A DNA stretch of 64,000 nucleotides from Thalassobacillus devorans. Lineage in GTDB: Bacteria > Bacillota > Bacilli > Bacillales > Halobacillaceae. Where the stretch lies: contig NZ_JAASRY010000001.1 of NCBI RefSeq assembly GCF_011761345.1, positions 496,001 through 560,000 of the forward strand, in the 5' to 3' direction. The notes under the pieces were generated by a model, which ran no database searches, was not told the DNA's origin, and was given only the letters and a program-made list of their open reading frames with translations. Shown in pieces: positions 59,300 through 64,000 of the stretch. The translations under genes were made by a program, and so were the position numbers. Position 1 is the first letter of the stretch. Every line of letters starts with the position of its first letter.

Positions 59300-61714
59300 G
59301 TGATTGAGATTAAGAATAAGCAGATAATGATTGATGGAAAGCCGAAAATCATCATGTGCGGGGAAATTCATTATTACCGCCTCAACCCGTCGGAATGGCA
59401 GGATCGGATTGATAAGCTGAAGGATGCCGGCTGTAATGCTGTTGCTTCCTATGTCCCCTGGCTTGCTCATGAAGAAGTGGAAGGGGAGGTTGACCTGTAC
59501 GGAAAATCTCGGCCGGAACTGGATTTAGCAGGGTTCATCGATTTATGTTCTGAAAATGACCTTTACTTTTTCTTGCGACCAGGGCCATTCATCATGGCAG
59601 AGATGAAGAATGAAGGAATCCCTTACTGGGTGATAGACAAGCACCCAGAAATTGTGCCGATAGCATGGGATGGCAAAAAAACATTGGCGAAGACACTGGA
59701 CTACATGGCGCCGAATTTTTTGAAAGAAACGAAGAAATGGTATCAGGCTGTCATGGAACTCACAGTTCCGAGGCTGCAACCGAATGGAGGAAACATTATT
59801 GGCATCCAGCTGGATAATGAAGTCGGGATGCTTTCCTGGGTCAGTAACTGCCCGGATTTGACCGATCATGTCCTCCGTAATTTTGCAGGCTGGCTGAAAG
59901 AACGATACGATGAAGCGACTTTACAAGAACGTTATCCGTTTCAACTGGATCACTCCGAGGCATGTTTTACAGCGATACGTTCACCGAAAGAGCAATACGC
60001 AGCGGAACTCCATGTCGATCTCGGGTACTATATGCGAAACCGCTTCGCAAACTATATAGCTGCATTAAGGGAATATGCAGAAGCGTTCGGTGTCAAAGAT
60101 GTTCCGTTTGTCGTCAACATCCATGGGACTGGAGGCGGCCGGGGTTTCACCTATCCGATTGGTATCAGCCAATTATATGAATCCTATACCCAGGCCCCGG
60201 GTTACCTGTCTGGATCGGATATTTATTTTGGCGACTTGAATATGGAAAGCTTTCAGGATCTATACTTGATCAATGGCTTTATGGATGCTGTCCATAACCC
60301 GGACCAGCCGTTGACTTCTGTTGAATTCAACTGCGGGGATGGAAACTTCGGTAACAACTTTAGTGGGCGTTTGGATCCCTCTGCTTCTGACTTCAAAGCG
60401 AGGATGTGCATCGCACAGGGGAACCGTCTGATTAACTATTATCTGTTGACTGGCGGCAGAAACTATCGACTTAGTGAAAAACGGGATGATGGCAATGACA
60501 GGATCGCTTCCACCGGGGAACGGCACGGGTTCGCTGCTCCTATCAGCCCTGAAGGCGAACTGAACTACACGTATCCCAGAATGGCCCGTTCCATACAAAC
60601 CATTATGGCGGTTTCGGATAAGCTTGCTGTTATGGAGGAGGAACGTGATGACGTAGCCTTCGCCTTCATACCGGATTACTATATGACGGAAGCGTGCTAT
60701 CCCGATAGTGTGAAGGTGAGGGACATCCACCAGAACCTGGAAGCAAACCGTTCAACAGCGGCATGGGAAAACATGGCCCGCGCCATGCTGCTTGCCGGCT
60801 TTCGCTATGGTTCCGTAGATATCCAGAATAAATCATTGGACGCATTGGAAACGCCCGTACTTGCGATTCCATCCGCTCGTTATATGGCGGCACATGTACA
60901 GGATAAACTGGTTGATTTCTTGAATAATGGTGGTGGTCTGCTCCTCTACGGGGAACTTCCTACCCATGATATGGAAGGAAACCCTTGTGATTTCTTGGCG
61001 AAAGCTTTGGAAGTACAGCCGACTGGGATTCGTCAGGCAGGGCCAGCTTATGATTTATCCATTTATGCAGATGGCTGGGCAAAAGATCGTGCGGAATTGC
61101 GTGTGCATAAAGCCCAGGTATTTGAGATAGCCGACCATGCCGAGCCATTGTTCCGTGTCTATGGGACTGATGAGGTGTGCGGCTTTGATACCAAAGCAGG
61201 AAAGGGGAGGGCGATTGTGATTGCAGCCCCTTATACTTGTGATATCGACTTTTTCAAAACTGCAATCGAGAAGCTGGGTGCTAAGGCGAGCTTGACGAAT
61301 GATAGTAAGTATCACGGCGTATTCATGACATCGACTGCTACAAAAGAAGGCGAAAGGTTCATCCACCTCCTTAATTTAGATGGCTTTGATAAAGAGATGC
61401 ATGTCTATGAAGAAGGCTTCCCGTTATTTGATGGACGCAAGCTGGAGTTACAGGCGAAAGAGGGGGTAATGCTTCCTGTCGATATGGTCTTCGGTGATGT
61501 GGAAATCAGTTATTCTACTGCTGAAATAATGAAAGTTGCTGATGATGCACTCCAGTTCCGTCTAACCCAGTCTGAAGATGTTATCGCCATTAAGACGGAT
61601 CGTGAAATAGCTGCAAGTGATGATTATACGGTACGTCAGGAAGGCGATGTGACTTGTCTTTATTCGAAGAAGCATGCGAAAGTGGATGATCGATTAGTCG
61701 TGAAGTTTCAGTAG
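59300..61714 (+). CDS. GH35 protein 2, intracellular; candidate beta-1,2-glucoside-active enzyme
   Basis: An 804-residue GH35 protein, paralogue of GH35-1, without signal peptide. It starts MIEIKNKQIMIDGKPKIIMC; CGEIHYYRLNPSEWQDRIDK and FLRPGPFIMAE are the barrel start, acid/base Glu174 is in QLDNEVG and nucleophile Glu342 in SVEFNCG. A glutamine-amidotransferase-like / beta-rich C-terminal half follows, as in GH-A long GH35 and GH42-like proteins. GTG 59300 follows GAGAAGG; the frame continues 17 codons upstream without conservation. It lies between GH94 and the sulfatase, so beta-1,2-gluco-oligosaccharides are the likely substrate rather than galactosides. Confidence 0.88.
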   Translation: MIEIKNKQIMIDGKPKIIMCGEIHYYRLNPSEWQDRIDKLKDAGCNAVASYVPWLAHEEVEGEVDLYGKSRPELDLAGFIDLCSENDLYFFLRPGPFIMAEMKNEGIPYWVIDKHPEIVPIAWDGKKTLAKTLDYMAPNFLKETKKWYQAVMELTVPRLQPNGGNIIGIQLDNEVGMLSWVSNCPDLTDHVLRNFAGWLKERYDEATLQERYPFQLDHSEACFTAIRSPKEQYAAELHVDLGYYMRNRFANYIAALREYAEAFGVKDVPFVVNIHGTGGGRGFTYPIGISQLYESYTQAPGYLSGSDIYFGDLNMESFQDLYLINGFMDAVHNPDQPLTSVEFNCGDGNFGNNFSGRLDPSASDFKARMCIAQGNRLINYYLLTGGRNYRLSEKRDDGNDRIASTGERHGFAAPISPEGELNYTYPRMARSIQTIMAVSDKLAVMEEERDDVAFAFIPDYYMTEACYPDSVKVRDIHQNLEANRSTAAWENMARAMLLAGFRYGSVDIQNKSLDALETPVLAIPSARYMAAHVQDKLVDFLNNGGGLLLYGELPTHDMEGNPCDFLAKALEVQPTGIRQAGPAYDLSIYADGWAKDRAELRVHKAQVFEIADHAEPLFRVYGTDEVCGFDTKAGKGRAIVIAAPYTCDIDFFKTAIEKLGAKASLTNDSKYHGVFMTSTATKEGERFIHLLNLDGFDKEMHVYEEGFPLFDGRKLELQAKEGVMLPVDMVFGDVEISYSTAEIMKVADDALQFRLTQSEDVIAIKTDREIAASDDYTVRQEGDVTCLYSKKHAKVDDRLVVKFQ

Positions 61715-61765
61715 TTGGATAGTTTTTCGGGTTGAATATAGAAATTAATAGGAAGGAAGATTACT

Positions 61766-63238
61766 ATGAAAATTCTTTACATTGACATTGACTCACTCCG
61801 CCCCGACCACTTAGGAGTGTATGGCTATCACCGGAACACATCACCGAATATTGATCGCATCGCAGAAAAAGGAGTCCGGTTCACTAATTATTACGCTTCC
61901 GATGCACCGTGTGCCCCGTCCCGAAATGCCATGTTCCAGTCAAGATTCGGTATCCATACCGGGTCGATCAACCATGGCGGACTGAATGCGGACGTCCAGC
62001 CGATCGGAATCGACCGTCCCTTCAACCATCACCACAGTCCCTATCAGGCGTGGGTGGAAGAGCTTCGTTTCAGAGGTCACCATACCGCGATGATCAGTCC
62101 ATTCCCTGGCCGTCATGCCAAGTGGAATGTGCTGGAAGGGTTCCTCGAAATGCATGATACAGGCAAGCATGCTGGAGAAACGGCTGGAGATGTATCATCC
62201 GAGGCATTGAGGTGGATCAAAGGAAGAGGAACGGATAAAGAAGACTGGTTCTTATATTTGAATTTCTGGGATCCCCATACACCTTACCGAACGCCGGAGG
62301 AATACGGCAATCCATTTGAAAATGATCCAGCCCCTGATTGGCTCACCGATGAGATGATTGCTGAGCACCGGGAAAGCTTTGGTCCGATGAGTGCCCGGGA
62401 AATTCCATCCAATCACCTGATGCCGAATCTGCCTGAGGAAATTACTTCTGTCGAGGATTTTAAACAATGGATCGATGGGTATGATACTGCCATCAGACAT
62501 GTTGACGATCATATCGGACTGCTGCTTGATGCCCTGGAAGAAGAGGGGATGCTAGAAGAGACAATGATCATCATATCTGCCGATCACGGTGAAAACCAAG
62601 GTGAGTTGAACGTTTATGGCGACCATCAGACGGCAGATCATATTACAAGCCGGATACCGTTGATCATGTCAGGACCAGATTTAAAGGAAGGACATGTCGA
62701 TGAGGATTTCCATTATCAAATCGATATCGGTCCGACAGTAACAGAACTGGTTGGAGGGGAACTGCGTGATCGATGGGACGGTACGAGCTTTCTGCCTGCC
62801 ATTACAAAAGGGGAAGAAGCAGGACGTCCTTATCTTGTCGTCAGCCAGGCGGCATGGAGCTGCCAGCGCGGTGTTCGTTTCGATAATTGGATGTTGATTC
62901 GTACGTATCATGATGGGTTGAAAGATTTCCCTGAACTGATGCTGTTTGATATTGAAAATGATCCCCACGAAACTACCAATCTAGTTGATGAAAAGCCGGA
63001 AATAGCAGGAAAAGGATTACGGCTTCTTGATGAGTGGGTAGCAGAGCAGATGGCGAGCTCTGATTCACCGACCGATCCGATGTGGAATGTCATCCAAGAA
63101 GGAGGACCTTTCCATACGAGGGGCAATTATCATGGTTATGTAGAAAGACTTCGGAAAGAAGGCCGGAATGAGGCAGCCGACCGACTGGAACAACGCCACC
63201 AAAAATTTCAGAAGATCTATAATACATTAAGGGAGTAG
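61766..63238 (+). CDS. Sulfatase-family hydrolase (formylglycine type)
   Basis: A 490-residue alkaline-phosphatase-superfamily enzyme. Metal ligands lie in LYIDIDSLRPDHLG (Asp7, Asp9), Cys49 of CAPSR is the residue converted to formylglycine, and SADHGENQGE (Asp273, His274) closes the metal site. There is no signal peptide, so it acts in the cytosol on an imported substrate and needs a maturase encoded elsewhere. Family members cleave sulfate esters, and some cleave phosphodiesters or phosphonate monoesters. Its placement inside a beta-1,2-glucan locus implies removal of a sulfate or phospho-substituent from the imported glucan (inference). ATG follows GGAAGGA. Confidence 0.9.
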   Translation: MKILYIDIDSLRPDHLGVYGYHRNTSPNIDRIAEKGVRFTNYYASDAPCAPSRNAMFQSRFGIHTGSINHGGLNADVQPIGIDRPFNHHHSPYQAWVEELRFRGHHTAMISPFPGRHAKWNVLEGFLEMHDTGKHAGETAGDVSSEALRWIKGRGTDKEDWFLYLNFWDPHTPYRTPEEYGNPFENDPAPDWLTDEMIAEHRESFGPMSAREIPSNHLMPNLPEEITSVEDFKQWIDGYDTAIRHVDDHIGLLLDALEEEGMLEETMIIISADHGENQGELNVYGDHQTADHITSRIPLIMSGPDLKEGHVDEDFHYQIDIGPTVTELVGGELRDRWDGTSFLPAITKGEEAGRPYLVVSQAAWSCQRGVRFDNWMLIRTYHDGLKDFPELMLFDIENDPHETTNLVDEKPEIAGKGLRLLDEWVAEQMASSDSPTDPMWNVIQEGGPFHTRGNYHGYVERLRKEGRNEAADRLEQRHQKFQKIYNTLRE

Positions 63239-63245
63239 TGGACTT

Positions 63246-64000
63246 GTGACGAATACGACAGCATTTTATACAAAGTTGCCAGAACAAGTAAAGGACTTTT
63301 TCGATCGTCAATATGAAGATTCCTATCGCTTGCTGGATGCATCCCGTCATCCTGAGACGGGTCTGTATGCAGATAGTTACAGAACGTTGGAAGACAACCC
63401 GGAGTCAAAATGTTCAATTGCTGCAACAGGTGTAGGTTTGATTGGCCTGTGTGTCGCTGATATGGAAGGCTGGGACGAGAAAGCCGCTGAAAAAGCCTTG
63501 GTGACAATAAATACGGCTCTCGGGAAAACGGGAGGCTGCCAGCCCGCCCGTGATAAGCAAACCGGTTTTTTTGCTCACTTTGTTGATATGGAAACCGGAG
63601 AAAATCTCCATTCTGAACTTTCGACTATTGACACTTCTTTGTTAGTTGCCGGCGCGCTTTTTGCCGGCCAGCACTTTAAGGACACAAAACCAGAAATTGA
63701 TGCTTTGGCCAATGAGCTTCTGAATGAAATTGACTGGAGTGTAGTTGTCGCTGATATCGAGACTGGGTCGATCAATATGGTTGTGAAGGACGGGGAAGGA
63801 ACACTGCCTCTTCCGGCTTATAACGAATATGTTTTAGTGGCCCATCTGGCCATGTTGGGTCAGCCTGGTAATGAAGCCATTCGGGGGTTGTGGCATAATA
63901 ACTTCTCCGAAGAGAAAATGACCGACTTACCACAAGTCGATTTTCGTGGCTTTCAAGTCTTGACAGATACCAACGGTGAATATGGAAAAGATTCGTTCCT
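63246..64000 (+). CDS. PF10091 glycoamylase-like protein (endo-beta-1,2-glucanase/GH144-like), truncated by window end
   Basis: 251 codons are visible from GTG 63246 (after AAGGGAGTAG), open to the window edge. FYTKLPEQVKDFFDRQYEDS, HPETGLYADSY, CSIAATGVGLIGLCVADMEG, GFFAHFVDMETGENLHSELS and TIDTSLLVAGALFAGQHF are hallmarks of the glycoamylase-like PF10091 domain, which includes GH144 endo-beta-1,2-glucanases. No signal peptide is seen, so it is predicted to be intracellular. The start lies 7 nt after the sulfatase stop. It fits cleavage of imported beta-1,2-glucan ahead of the phosphorylase. Confidence 0.8.
   Translation, partial: MTNTTAFYTKLPEQVKDFFDRQYEDSYRLLDASRHPETGLYADSYRTLEDNPESKCSIAATGVGLIGLCVADMEGWDEKAAEKALVTINTALGKTGGCQPARDKQTGFFAHFVDMETGENLHSELSTIDTSLLVAGALFAGQHFKDTKPEIDALANELLNEIDWSVVVADIETGSINMVVKDGEGTLPLPAYNEYVLVAHLAMLGQPGNEAIRGLWHNNFSEEKMTDLPQVDFRGFQVLTDTNGEYGKDSF

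Overview
The window reads as chromosomal DNA of a low-to-mid-GC, Gram-positive, spore-former-type Bacillaceae. A moderately salt-adapted relative of Halobacillus, Virgibacillus or Thalassobacillus is my inference. The basis is strong AGGAGG-type ribosome-binding sites with frequent GTG/TTG starts, Bacillus-type gene families (PaiAB, YkkCD, YkhA, CadCA, BrnQ, a TxpA/holin-like type I toxin), a carnitine-to-glycine-betaine operon, and several families of dispersed intergenic repeats of Bacillaceae type. I see no rRNA, tRNA, CRISPR array, phage or insertion sequence.

Layout. 1-32 kb is a mosaic of short housekeeping and accessory units: a MarR regulator with a CBO0543-like membrane protein, an FAD monooxygenase, a type I toxin/antisense-RNA pair, an esterase, a GTP cyclohydrolase II, a peroxiredoxin, an EamA exporter, a PAS-STAS sensor, a cadmium/zinc efflux unit (cadC-cadA), a guanidine-I riboswitch with the YkkC/YkkD exporter pair, a GntR regulator that shares an operator with the branched-chain amino acid transporter BrnQ, a nucleoside hydrolase, a secreted amidase, two drug-type MFS exporters, a MarR-paiA-paiB operon, and a cobalamin riboswitch standing in front of an acyl-CoA thioesterase. 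32-39 kb carries a second brnQ, a TetR regulator, and a divergent pair: a BCCT transporter facing a three-gene L-carnitine degradation operon (carnitine dehydrogenase, beta-keto-acid cleavage enzyme, thioesterase) that should produce the osmolyte glycine betaine.

39.7-64 kb is the outstanding region: one long co-directional locus of 14 genes under a LacI-type regulator. It encodes a GH94 protein very like 1,2-beta-oligoglucan phosphorylase, two GH35 proteins without signal peptides, an FGly-type sulfatase, a PF10091-type (endo-beta-1,2-glucanase-like) enzyme running off the window edge, two sugar-binding proteins (one giant, with extra beta-sandwich modules), two complete permease pairs, an NHL/TPR/Yip1 membrane protein and a DUF5696-like membrane-anchored protein. 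No ABC ATPase is present. I read it as an import-and-phosphorolysis system for beta-1,2-linked glucans. The four-part surface module (giant binding protein, NHL-Yip1, DUF5696, doubled permeases) has no function I can name and is the best candidate for an undescribed system. Perfect palindromes TTGAAACGTTTCAA sit at the LacI promoter, before the GH94 gene and inside the first GH35 gene.

Non-coding DNA is unusually patterned. Four intergenic arrays carry GGTC/GACC half-sites phased at 52 nt. One array has a ~21-nt period. A GTGCCTGACCCC inverted repeat recurs at least five times. Two ~100-250 nt repeats are nested in each other, and two GC-rich Bacillaceae-type stem repeats lie before the GH94 gene.
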